Under the pieces are notes generated by a model. It was not told where the DNA came from. It ran no database searches and saw only the letters and a list, made by a program, of their open reading frames with translations. Shown piece after piece: positions 1 to 5,529 of a stretch of 6,260 nucleotides of DNA (the first letter of the stretch is position 1; each line of letters begins with the position of its first letter). A program made the translations under genes and the position numbers. The DNA comes from an uncultured Erysipelotrichaceae bacterium (GTDB lineage Bacteria; Bacillota_I; Bacilli_A; Erysipelotrichales; Erysipelotrichaceae). The stretch spans positions 1-6,260 of the forward strand of contig CADBND010000042.1 in the NCBI GenBank assembly GCA_902795875.1, read 5' to 3'.

Positions 1-593
1 AGAAAGCGCTCGGCAAGGTCGCTATGGTCGGCGACGGCGTCAACGACGCGATCGCCCTGTCGGCAGCTGACGTTTCCTTTGCGGTAGCCAACGGAACGGA
101 TATTGCCTATGCGACGAGTGACGTCGTACTGATGACCAACTCTATCCTCGATGTCTCATTTCTGGTCGATCTGGCATCCAAAACGATGCGGATCATCAAA
201 CAAAATCTGTTCTGGGCATTGTTCTACAACGCATTCTTCATCCCGCTGGCGGCAGGAGCCTTCTACAAGAGTATGGGCTTGTCGCTGAATCCGATGGTCG
301 GAGCGATCACGATGTCGATCTCTTCGATATTTGTTCTGAGCAACGCCCTTAGAATAAACAGTATCAAAAAGGAGGAAATCAAAACTATGAACAAGACTGT
401 ATCGATCGATGGTATGATGTGCATGCACTGTGTAGCTCACGTGGAGGAAGCTCTCAAGAGCCTTGGCGCCGATGTGAAAGTCTCTCTGGAAGAAAACAAA
501 GCCTGGCTGAAAGACACCGCATTAAGCGATGAACAGATCATAAAAGCGATCGAAGACGCCGGCTATTCCGTGACCGGTATCGTAAATGAGTAA
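1..593 (+). CDS. copA: Cu(I)-translocating P-type ATPase, C-terminal part, fused to a C-terminal heavy-metal-associated domain (5' end outside window)
   Basis: This is the last ~197 codons of a P1B-type ATPase that exports Cu(I) across the cytoplasmic membrane; the reading frame is open from base 3. The fragment starts in the P-domain with the hinge motif GDGVND (bases 30-47). Two hydrophobic segments follow: one carries the YN pair of helix 7 (ALFYNAFF) and the other the MxxSS motif of helix 8 (TMSISSIF), which together are typical of Cu(I) rather than Zn/Cd pumps. A short charged linker (KKEEIK) leads into a complete ~68-residue HMA domain with GMMCMHC, whose CxxC binds Cu(I). A C-terminal HMA is less usual than N-terminal ones but is known in Bacillota; N-terminal HMAs cannot be judged here. 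The gene overlaps csoR by 8 nt, so the two are probably co-transcribed and translationally coupled. The operator expected for CsoR would lie upstream of the window. The family assignment is firm. Confidence 0.95.
   Translation, partial: KALGKVAMVGDGVNDAIALSAADVSFAVANGTDIAYATSDVVLMTNSILDVSFLVDLASKTMRIIKQNLFWALFYNAFFIPLAAGAFYKSMGLSLNPMVGAITMSISSIFVLSNALRINSIKKEEIKTMNKTVSIDGMMCMHCVAHVEEALKSLGADVKVSLEENKAWLKDTALSDEQIIKAIEDAGYSVTGIVNE
369..389 (+). promoter_or_regulatory. Internal Shine-Dalgarno and in-frame ATG at the start of the HMA domain of copA
   Basis: AAGGAGG (369-375) is followed after 11 nt by an in-frame ATG (387-389). This ATG is codon 1 of the HMA domain (MNKTVSIDGMMCMHC), so initiation here would give a free 68-residue CopZ-like copper chaperone ending at 593. 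The Shine-Dalgarno is itself translated as part of the linker KKEEIK. Either it is a working internal start or it is the relic of a former separate copZ gene fused to copA. The spacer is slightly longer than optimal. The motif is seen directly; its use is inferred. Confidence 0.5.
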
Positions 594-843
594 AGATCAC
601 GAAAAAGTCAAAAAGTATCTGACGATCGCCAAAGGACAACTTGACGGGATCATCCGGATGATCGACGAAGACCGCTATTGTCTCGACATTTCCGATCAAC
701 TGATGGCCACCAGAGCCTTATTAAAAAAGACGAACAATCTGATCCTTAAGAATCACATCGACAACTGCGTCAAAAACGCCATCCTTGATGGCGACGACAG
801 TAAGATCGACGAAGTCATCAAAGCCTTGGAAAAACAGATCTAA
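586..843 (+). CDS. csoR: CsoR-family copper-sensing transcriptional repressor
   Basis: This 85-residue all-helical protein of the CsoR/RcnR (DUF156) family matches the usual length. The N-terminal segment EKVKKYLTIAKGQLDGIIRMI is the family's first helix. The Cu(I) ligand set C-H-C is complete: Cys32 (in DRYC), His57 and Cys61 (in NHIDNC), with the 25- and 4-residue spacing of characterised CsoR proteins. That argues against the RcnR/FrmR branches. A Tyr precedes the first Cys, and Glu76 lies close to where the second-sphere Glu is expected, one residue off by ungapped counting. In the apo form CsoR binds an operator and represses the copper-efflux genes; Cu(I) releases it. The start ATG overlaps the copA stop (ATGAGTAA) and has no Shine-Dalgarno, so translation probably depends on coupling to copA. 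A terminator overlaps the 3' end. Confidence 0.93.
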   Translation: MSKDHEKVKKYLTIAKGQLDGIIRMIDEDRYCLDISDQLMATRALLKKTNNLILKNHIDNCVKNAILDGDDSKIDEVIKALEKQI

Positions 844-853
844 GGCTTTTTTT
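820..853 (+). terminator. Rho-independent terminator overlapping the csoR stop codon
   Basis: The left arm AAAGCCTTGGA (820-830) and right arm TCTAAGGCTTT (839-849) form an 11-bp stem with one G-U pair and an 8-nt loop, followed by a T-run extending to 853. The left arm and loop lie within the last codons of csoR and the right arm includes the TAA stop (841-843). It should end the copA-csoR transcript and separate it from ispG. Confidence 0.8.
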
Positions 854-857
854 AGGC

Positions 858-863
858 TATAAT
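858..863 (+). promoter_or_regulatory. Probable -10 box of ispG, 6 nt before the start codon
   Basis: A perfect TATAAT lies 6 nt upstream of the ispG ATG at 870, directly after the csoR terminator. No convincing -35 hexamer is found 16-18 nt upstream (the 17-nt position reads CAGATC), and there is no TGn extension. A start site ~7 nt downstream of the box would place the mRNA 5' end at or near the ATG, so the transcript would be leaderless or nearly so. The hexamer is seen; promoter activity is inferred. Confidence 0.55.
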
Positions 864-869
864 AGGCTT

Positions 870-1904
870 ATGAACAGAATGCAGACAAGACCGGTCTACG
901 TTGGCGGCGTGCAGATCGGCGGACAGAATAATGTCGTCATTCAATCCATGACCAACACGAAAACCAAAGATGTCGAAGCGACCGTATCACAAATCAAAAG
1001 ACTTGAAGATGCGGGCTGTGAGATCATCCGTGTAGCCATTTTGGATATGGAAGACGCCAAAGCCGTCTCCGCTATAAAAAAACAGATCTCCATCCCCCTG
1101 GTATGTGACATCCACTTCAACCCTGATCTCGCATTGGAAGCGATACGTCAGGGAACAGACAAGATCCGTCTCAATCCGGGAAACATCGAAAACGAAGACA
1201 AGATAAGGCAGATCGTCACTGCCTGTAAAGAAAGGAAGATCCCGATCCGTATCGGCATCAACGCCGGCAGTTTGAACAAGAAATACACGCATTCCGAAGA
1301 AGCAATGATCGAATCGGCGAAAGATCATCTGCGTATCCTGGAAGCTTTGGATTTCCACGATATCTGCCTCTCCTTCAAATCTTCCGATCCTCTGGAATGC
1401 ATCAAGGCATATGAACTTGCATCGAACACCTTCCCCTATCCACTGCATCTGGGTGTGACGGAAGCCGGAGGACTCCTTGATTCAACAATCAAATCATCTC
1501 TCGCGCTGGGAGACCTGCTTCTGAAAGGGATCGGCGACACGATAAGGATCTCGATCTCCGATGACCCTGTCGAAGAAGTCAAGGTCGCTAAGAAGCTCCT
1601 TCGAGCCTGCAGATTAAAAAGCGATGTGCCCAATCTCATCTCCTGCCCGACCTGTGGCAGGATACAGTACGACATGCTTCCGATCGTGAGACAGATGGAA
1701 GACTATCTTAATGGTATCAATAAGAACGTTACAGTTGCCATCATGGGCTGTCCGGTCAACGGACCCCAAGAAGCTTCACGTGCCGATATCGGCGTTGCCG
1801 GAGGAAAGGATCAGGCGATACTGTTCAAGAAGGGACAGATCGTAAAAGCCATCCCTCAGGAAGATGTGATCAAAGTCCTGATCGAAGAGATCGAAAAGAT
1901 GTAA
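870..1904 (+). CDS. ispG: 4-hydroxy-3-methylbut-2-en-1-yl diphosphate synthase (IspG/GcpE)
   Basis: IspG carries out the penultimate step of the MEP isoprenoid pathway, the reductive conversion of 2-C-methyl-D-erythritol 2,4-cyclodiphosphate to HMBPP, in the cytoplasm with a [4Fe-4S] cluster. At 344 residues it has the compact bacterial form. The N-terminal TIM-barrel is recognised from VVIQSMTNT (residues 22-30), VCDIHFNP (78-85) and IRLNPGNI (99-106). The C-terminal cluster domain carries SCPTCGR with Cys259 and Cys262, then GCPVNGPQE with Cys294 and Glu301; three Cys plus one Glu is the known ligand set. Two starts are possible, ATG 870 and ATG 879 (Met4). Neither has a Shine-Dalgarno, and 870 is chosen because the -10 box ends 6 nt before it. 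The gene is a single unit between two terminators, with no other MEP gene nearby. It implies that the organism uses the MEP route. Confidence 0.97.
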   Translation: MNRMQTRPVYVGGVQIGGQNNVVIQSMTNTKTKDVEATVSQIKRLEDAGCEIIRVAILDMEDAKAVSAIKKQISIPLVCDIHFNPDLALEAIRQGTDKIRLNPGNIENEDKIRQIVTACKERKIPIRIGINAGSLNKKYTHSEEAMIESAKDHLRILEALDFHDICLSFKSSDPLECIKAYELASNTFPYPLHLGVTEAGGLLDSTIKSSLALGDLLLKGIGDTIRISISDDPVEEVKVAKKLLRACRLKSDVPNLISCPTCGRIQYDMLPIVRQMEDYLNGINKNVTVAIMGCPVNGPQEASRADIGVAGGKDQAILFKKGQIVKAIPQEDVIKVLIEEIEKM

Positions 1905-1906
1905 AG

Positions 1907-1939
1907 AAAAGTGCCAGTCACATAGGCTGGCACTTTTTT
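1907..1939 (+). terminator. Strong rho-independent terminator after ispG, probably bidirectional
   Basis: AAAAGTGCCAG (1907-1917) pairs perfectly with CTGGCACTTTT (1927-1937) across a 9-nt loop, with six T's ending the right arm (1934-1939). It begins 2 nt after the ispG stop. Read from the other strand, the same hairpin is followed by TTTTCTTT, so it can also end the convergent membrane-protein gene, whose stop codon is at 1956-1958. Confidence 0.9.
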
Positions 1940-1955
1940 CATGACTCCACTTGAT

Positions 1956-2492
1956 TTAATACGTCTTTCTTGTCAAAGGAGCCATATACTTTCTTTTCCC
2001 GCTTTCCGCTTCACTTCTCTTAAGCGAAACGACCAGACAGGGGATCAGATGAGGCAAGAAGAAGAACAGATCCATCAAAAACAGATTTTTCTTTCCGAAA
2101 AGGGAGTAGTCCTTTTCCGGGATCAGGACGATGATCAGAGCCGTGAGGACGAACATCAGAGAGATCACTGACGATAAAAGAAGCGAGAGACCTCTTCTAT
2201 AGGCATACAGTGATTCACCGATCAGGGCACCGTTCAATATGGTCAAAGCCATAAATATATGAAGATTCGGGAAATAGTATGGAATATCGCTGGCATGATA
2301 CCAGCCAGCCAGAACGCCATAGAGTCCGATACTCAAGGCTGCGATCCGCCAACAGTTCACCTCACCGATCCTGTATAATGCGTAGAGATCGCAGACAGCC
2401 ACCATTACGACCGCAATGATGCCGTATCCATTCAGAAACAGACTCCAGGAAGCCATCATCACCCACAGTTCCATGATCATCATCTTTTTCAT
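1956..2492 (-). CDS. Multi-spanning membrane protein of unknown function
   Basis: This 178-residue protein is very hydrophobic and I do not recognise a family. Likely membrane segments by inspection are residues ~9-20 and 22-40 (possibly one hairpin), 48-64, 77-98, 102-124 and 137-156, giving about five helices. The C-terminal tail is basic and soluble-looking (KRSEAESGKRKYM, then a basic end). The few polar residues in the membrane region (YHASD ~65-69, NGALIGES ~87-94) give no catalytic pattern. The start is secure: AGGAGGT lies 7 nt before the ATG. The gene is divergent from the WYL regulator with 80 bp between them, so that regulator may control it; this is only inferred from position. 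It converges on ispG across a shared terminator. Calling it a CDS is safe because of the strong ribosome binding site and the protein-like membrane pattern. Confidence 0.8.
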   Translation of the reverse strand: MKKMMIMELWVMMASWSLFLNGYGIIAVVMVAVCDLYALYRIGEVNCWRIAALSIGLYGVLAGWYHASDIPYYFPNLHIFMALTILNGALIGESLYAYRRGLSLLLSSVISLMFVLTALIIVLIPEKDYSLFGKKNLFLMDLFFFLPHLIPCLVVSLKRSEAESGKRKYMAPLTRKTY

Positions 2493-2499
2493 CTTTCCT

Positions 2500-2506
2500 A
2501 CCTCCT
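2500..2506 (-). promoter_or_regulatory. Consensus Shine-Dalgarno fixing the start of the membrane-protein gene
   Basis: On the minus strand AGGAGGT is followed by a 7-nt spacer (AGGAAAG) and ATG at 2492-2490. It is the only start in the window with a full consensus site at ideal spacing, and it contrasts with the site-less starts of ispG, the WYL regulator and the deacetylase. Confidence 0.85.
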
Positions 2507-2537
2507 GATTCCATCTTATCTGTTTTCCATTCTGATA

Positions 2538-2566
2538 TTGTCCGTTTTTTTGGGCAGTATTATAAT
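2538..2566 (+). promoter_or_regulatory. Sigma-A type promoter of the WYL regulator gene
   Basis: A -35-like TTGTCC (2538-2543, four of six consensus bases) is followed by a 17-bp spacer and a perfect TATAAT (2561-2566). The -10 ends 6 nt before the ATG at 2573, so the predicted start site falls at about the A of the ATG and the mRNA would be leaderless. The -10 lies in the palindrome TATTATAATA (2558-2567), which also presents TATAAT on the minus strand facing the divergent membrane-protein gene. Confidence 0.7.
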
Positions 2567-2572
2567 ATCTTT

Positions 2573-3499
2573 ATGAACAAGCAGCGTCTGATAAAACTGA
2601 TCGAGATCCTCAAGACAAAGACCGATATGGATCACAAACTCTCCGTGTCTGACATCTGTGTCCTTCTTGAAGAAGGAGGCATCCCCTCCGCAAACCGCAA
2701 GACCCTCTATGACGATTTCCGGACTCTGGAAGCTTTTGGCTACGATATCGAATATGACAACGGATACTATCTTTCGGAAGCTCCTTTTACGCTTTCCGAA
2801 GTCAAAATCATGATCGATTCCCTCAATTCCTTGAAGAACCTGGATGATGCTTTCTTAAAGAGACTGAAAGACAAGCTCTATTCCTTCATTTCCATCTATG
2901 AGGCGAAACAGCTCAAAAAACTCGAATATCGAAACCGGCACCGCGATCTTCATTTCATCAACCGGCTGGAAGATACGCTGAATGCGATCAAAAACGAAAA
3001 GATGCTGATAATACAAAGGCGCACAAAAAAAGAAAGCGAAGAGATCGCTCCGCTTTTTCTGTATCGGGAAAACGATTACTACTATCTCTATTATCATTAC
3101 GAAGGATCTGACCGAATCTATCACACCCGTTTCGACAATATCACTTCGATGAATCTGACGGAAAAGACCATCGACATCACGATACCGGTGGAAAAGATCA
3201 TCGCCAATATCGAAGAGAGTTCTTCCTCCTTCCATTCTTCCGAGACTTCCACGATCCGTTTCACGATCATAAATGATTCCGAACGTCTCCGCCAACGTTT
3301 ACAGGACGATTTTCCGAAACTGTCTTTCACCGGAGAAGGATTCTTCATCAAGACCAGTATCTCAGAACCTCTTTTTGCAAAACTCAGTGCCTATGGCGAC
3401 GATATAAAAATCGACGACCCGGAGGTCGCCGACAGGTATGTGACTTTTCTTCAGAAGATCATCACTCGTAATAGCTCGGAGAATAGAAATAATCAATAG
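2573..3499 (+). CDS. WYL-domain transcriptional regulator (helix-turn-helix plus WYL)
   Basis: This 308-residue protein has the standard layout of WYL regulators. Residues ~3-67 form a winged helix-turn-helix of the HTH_11/DeoR-like type, with recognition-helix region NRKTLYDDFRTLEAFGY followed by a wing (DIEYDNGYYL). A helical linker spans ~73-140. The WYL domain spans ~143-198, with IAPLFLYRENDYYYLYYH in place of the usual P...WYL and HTRFDNI for the conserved arginine and aspartate strand. The C-terminal extension (~225-295) resembles the WCX domain (GFFIKTSISEP, then LSAYGDDIKIDDPEVADRY). WYL domains are thought to bind ligands or nucleic acids that change DNA binding; the ligand here cannot be told. 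The start is set by the HTH, which begins right after Met1, although there is no Shine-Dalgarno. The last 38 nt overlap the deacetylase gene on the other strand. The divergent membrane-protein gene is a candidate target. Confidence 0.88.
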   Translation: MNKQRLIKLIEILKTKTDMDHKLSVSDICVLLEEGGIPSANRKTLYDDFRTLEAFGYDIEYDNGYYLSEAPFTLSEVKIMIDSLNSLKNLDDAFLKRLKDKLYSFISIYEAKQLKKLEYRNRHRDLHFINRLEDTLNAIKNEKMLIIQRRTKKESEEIAPLFLYRENDYYYLYYHYEGSDRIYHTRFDNITSMNLTEKTIDITIPVEKIIANIEESSSSFHSSETSTIRFTIINDSERLRQRLQDDFPKLSFTGEGFFIKTSISEPLFAKLSAYGDDIKIDDPEVADRYVTFLQKIITRNSSENRNNQ

Positions 3500-4754
3500 A
3501 AGAGGGCTCGATATTATAGAAACGGAACATATCTGAGACCGTCACCAGCTGACATCCCCTCTCGATCAAAGCGGGAAGGATCTTTTCCAGCGCATCTGCT
3601 GTCTCATCATAGATATCATGGAACAGGATGATATCGCCTGATTCGTATTCGTATTTCAGTACCTGATCAATGATCTCCTGGGGATCGGTGCTCATCCAGT
3701 CCTCGGAATCCACGTCCCATAAGATCGCCGGCAGATCGGTCGCATTCAGGACGTCATTGTTGAAAGAACCTTCCACCGGACGGAACATCTTCATTTCATA
3801 ATCCATAAAATCTTTTAAATAATCGGCCGGTCCAAGGATCTCCTCTTTGATCGCATCAACCGAATAAAGAGTTGTCAGATTGGTATGTGTGCTTGTATGC
3901 GAAGCATATTCATTGCCCTGATTGATCGACCTCTTCAGCAGTGTATAAAGCTGATAATCCGCCCAGATCTCTCTGTCTTCCAGATTGACACCGATCACAA
4001 AGAAAGTTGCAGAAGCATCATATTTATATAGGATATCCACGATCCTTTCAGTGCTGGTATCCCCTGGTTCATAATGAAGCTGGGGACCGTCATCGAAAGT
4101 AAGGCAAATCAAAGGATGCGATTCATCGGGATCGAGAAAGACCGGCTTGCGGTAGATCTCGTTTGGAAAACCGAAATCCATCCCGATATACTTCTGCATA
4201 TACTTGAGCGGTATCGCAAGATCCATATCATATTCTTCCACATGGACCAGGATGTTTTCTCCGTCGATATCGTAAGAAAGATTGGAGTAATCGATGGAAT
4301 CCTTCGTAAGGGAAGTCAAAAAAGAAGGATCATAGTACTTTTCCGGTCTGTCTTTTTTGAAAGTATAACGCAGATAATCGAGGATCACTTGCTCTCCTTC
4401 TTCATTCACTCCCTCTATGACGACCGGTTCAAATTCCTTATCGGTAAAATACTTCTTGTCCGGTCCGTAATTGACCAGATAATAATCACCATACGGGACC
4501 AGCGTATAATCATAGATCGAATCATCTTTTACGCCCTTGCACAGATCCTTGGCAAAAGAAAGACCCTGTTTTGAAGCAGGATAGAAAGCCATGCAGTGTC
4601 TGGTCTTATATGTCCTGGCATCTTCGTGGATCGACGTCTTTCCAAGAAAAGAAAAGTTCACGAAAAGCAAGAAAAACAATCCGATCAGTGCCAGCGATAA
4701 GAAAGCGATCATCACCAGAGATGACTTGTTGATACGTCTTCTTTTTTTCATCAT
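3462..4754 (-). CDS. Membrane-anchored polysaccharide deacetylase (NodB domain, PgdA/PdaC-like)
   Basis: This 430-residue enzyme has a basic N-terminus (MMKKRRRINK), one hydrophobic anchor (residues ~12-34), an extracellular region of ~170 residues that I cannot name with certainty, and a C-terminal NodB deacetylase domain (~214-412). Catalytic motifs are TFDDGP (219-224, base Asp and metal Asp), H286-x3-H290 (metal ligands in SHTSTH), RPVEG (325-329) in place of RPPYG, WDVDSEDW (346-353) and ILFHD (376-380). All metal ligands and the catalytic His are present, so it is probably an active zinc-type deacetylase acting on cell-wall glycan such as N-acetyl sugars of peptidoglycan, possibly giving lysozyme resistance; the substrate is inferred. 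The middle region may correspond to the DUF3298-like part of PdaC/PgdA proteins. The gene starts 13 nt after the permease stop with no Shine-Dalgarno, but a TATAAT lies 5 nt before the ATG. A second ATG (4751) directly follows the first. Confidence 0.9.
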   Translation of the reverse strand: MMKKRRRINKSSLVMIAFLSLALIGLFFLLFVNFSFLGKTSIHEDARTYKTRHCMAFYPASKQGLSFAKDLCKGVKDDSIYDYTLVPYGDYYLVNYGPDKKYFTDKEFEPVVIEGVNEEGEQVILDYLRYTFKKDRPEKYYDPSFLTSLTKDSIDYSNLSYDIDGENILVHVEEYDMDLAIPLKYMQKYIGMDFGFPNEIYRKPVFLDPDESHPLICLTFDDGPQLHYEPGDTSTERIVDILYKYDASATFFVIGVNLEDREIWADYQLYTLLKRSINQGNEYASHTSTHTNLTTLYSVDAIKEEILGPADYLKDFMDYEMKMFRPVEGSFNNDVLNATDLPAILWDVDSEDWMSTDPQEIIDQVLKYEYESGDIILFHDIYDETADALEKILPALIERGCQLVTVSDMFRFYNIEPSSIDYFYSPSYYE

Positions 4755-4759
4755 CTATT

Positions 4760-4765
4760 ATTATA
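4760..4765 (-). promoter_or_regulatory. Probable -10 box of the deacetylase gene, 5 nt before the start codon
   Basis: On the minus strand TATAAT (4765 to 4760) is followed by AATAG and then ATGATG. It sits in the 13-nt gap after the permease stop. No good -35 lies 16-18 nt upstream; TTGTCA at 4796-4791 is 25 nt away, too far. As there is no ribosome binding site either, a leaderless transcript starting near the ATG is the simplest explanation. Confidence 0.45.
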
Positions 4766-4767
4766 AA

Positions 4768-5529
4768 CTAATCGATCCGGATTTTATCCCTGACAAGGAA
4801 ACTAAGACGGTCGATCCCCAGCATGAGTCCCACCGCGATCAGAGAATAGCCAAATATCGGTACCATATTGGTGGGATCGGAAGAACGGGCACCCAGTATC
4901 GCCGAACCAAGGCCTGGCGTTGAAGCCCCGGTGATCACCTCTGCCATGATCTCGATCTTGAAGCAAAGGGAAAAAGAACTTGCCATTGCCGTAACGATAT
5001 ATGGAAAAGCCAATGGCAGCTTGATGCGCAGATTGTTTCTTAAAAACGAAGCACCATCCACCTTTGTTGCGTTGATCACAGAAACCGGGATATTCCTTAT
5101 CCCCTGCTTCACTCCCTCGTATATGATGGGGAAAGAGATCAAAATCACCAGATACATTGGAGCCTTGCGAAAACCCGCCAGCACGATGAAAAGATAAATT
5201 AACGAAGCCGTCGGGACCGCCCGCAAAGCCGTTATCGTCGGATTGATCAGATCACCGAAAACCGGATAATTTCCTGCAATCACACCAAAGATCAGGCCAA
5301 TGATAAGCGACAGGATGAAACCTTCCAGCATCCTCATCATCGTTGAAAAAATGCAGCGATAGGTATAGGACTTTCCCAGAAGTTGGAATGCGTAGGAGAA
5401 AGATTCCACCGGACCGGGAAAGACCATCGTCCTTTCATCCACCGTCAATGCAAAAACTTGCCACAAAGTGGCAAGTATGATAAGACCGGCTATAAATATG
5501 AAGTTCTTATTGGAAATAGATCTCTTCAC
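4768..5529 (-). CDS. ABC transporter permease, SsuC/TauC-like (BPD_transp_1 family)
   Basis: This inner-membrane subunit of a type I ABC importer has 253 residues from the chosen start, normal for the nitrate/sulfonate/taurine permease group. Membrane segments by inspection lie at ~11-29, 67-86, 96-118, 122-138, 175-195 and 223-241. The cytoplasmic EAA loop that docks on the ATPase is residues ~138-172 (EGVKQGIRNIPVSVINATKVDG, ending KLP), and PGLGSAI (205-211) is also typical. GTG at 5529 is chosen because the upstream part of the open frame is a shadow of the binding-protein gene; it overlaps that gene by 23 nt and has only a weak GAGAAG-like site. ATG at 5565 is a serious alternative: AAGGA lies 8 nt before it, it adds 12 basic residues and raises the overlap to 59 nt. 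The gene follows the binding protein, and the ATPase is not seen downstream. Confidence 0.9.
   Translation of the reverse strand: MKRSISNKNFIFIAGLIILATLWQVFALTVDERTMVFPGPVESFSYAFQLLGKSYTYRCIFSTMMRMLEGFILSLIIGLIFGVIAGNYPVFGDLINPTITALRAVPTASLIYLFIVLAGFRKAPMYLVILISFPIIYEGVKQGIRNIPVSVINATKVDGASFLRNNLRIKLPLAFPYIVTAMASSFSLCFKIEIMAEVITGASTPGLGSAILGARSSDPTNMVPIFGYSLIAVGLMLGIDRLSFLVRDKIRID

Noticed and set aside
826..831. TTGGAA as a -35 box for ispG
   Set aside because: It is 26 nt from the -10 box and lies in the terminator stem.
987..1675. Minus-strand open frames opposite ispG
   Set aside because: ispG is certain on the plus strand, and the antisense translations have no domain or plausible start.
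1941..2171. Plus-strand 76-codon open frame after the ispG terminator
   Set aside because: It is antisense to the membrane-protein gene, which has a consensus SD; the frame's product is low-complexity (Gln/Asp/Glu-rich) and starts at the terminator with no ribosome binding site.
1..2492. A joint copper-isoprenoid-membrane operon
   Set aside because: A terminator and a new -10 box separate csoR from ispG, and the membrane-protein gene is on the other strand.
2513..2518. TAAGAT on the minus strand as a -10 for the membrane-protein gene
   Set aside because: A weak hexamer with no acceptable -35 at 16-18 nt; the palindromic TATAAT is the better candidate.
4791..4796. TTGTCA on the minus strand as a -35 box for the deacetylase
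   Set aside because: Five of six bases match, but the 25-nt distance to TATAAT is far outside the usual 16-18.
4074..4923. Plus-strand open frames of 166 and 110 codons opposite the deacetylase and its 5' region
   Set aside because: They are antisense to a deacetylase with clear motifs and have no recognisable domain; the second also runs into the permease gene and has no upstream Shine-Dalgarno.
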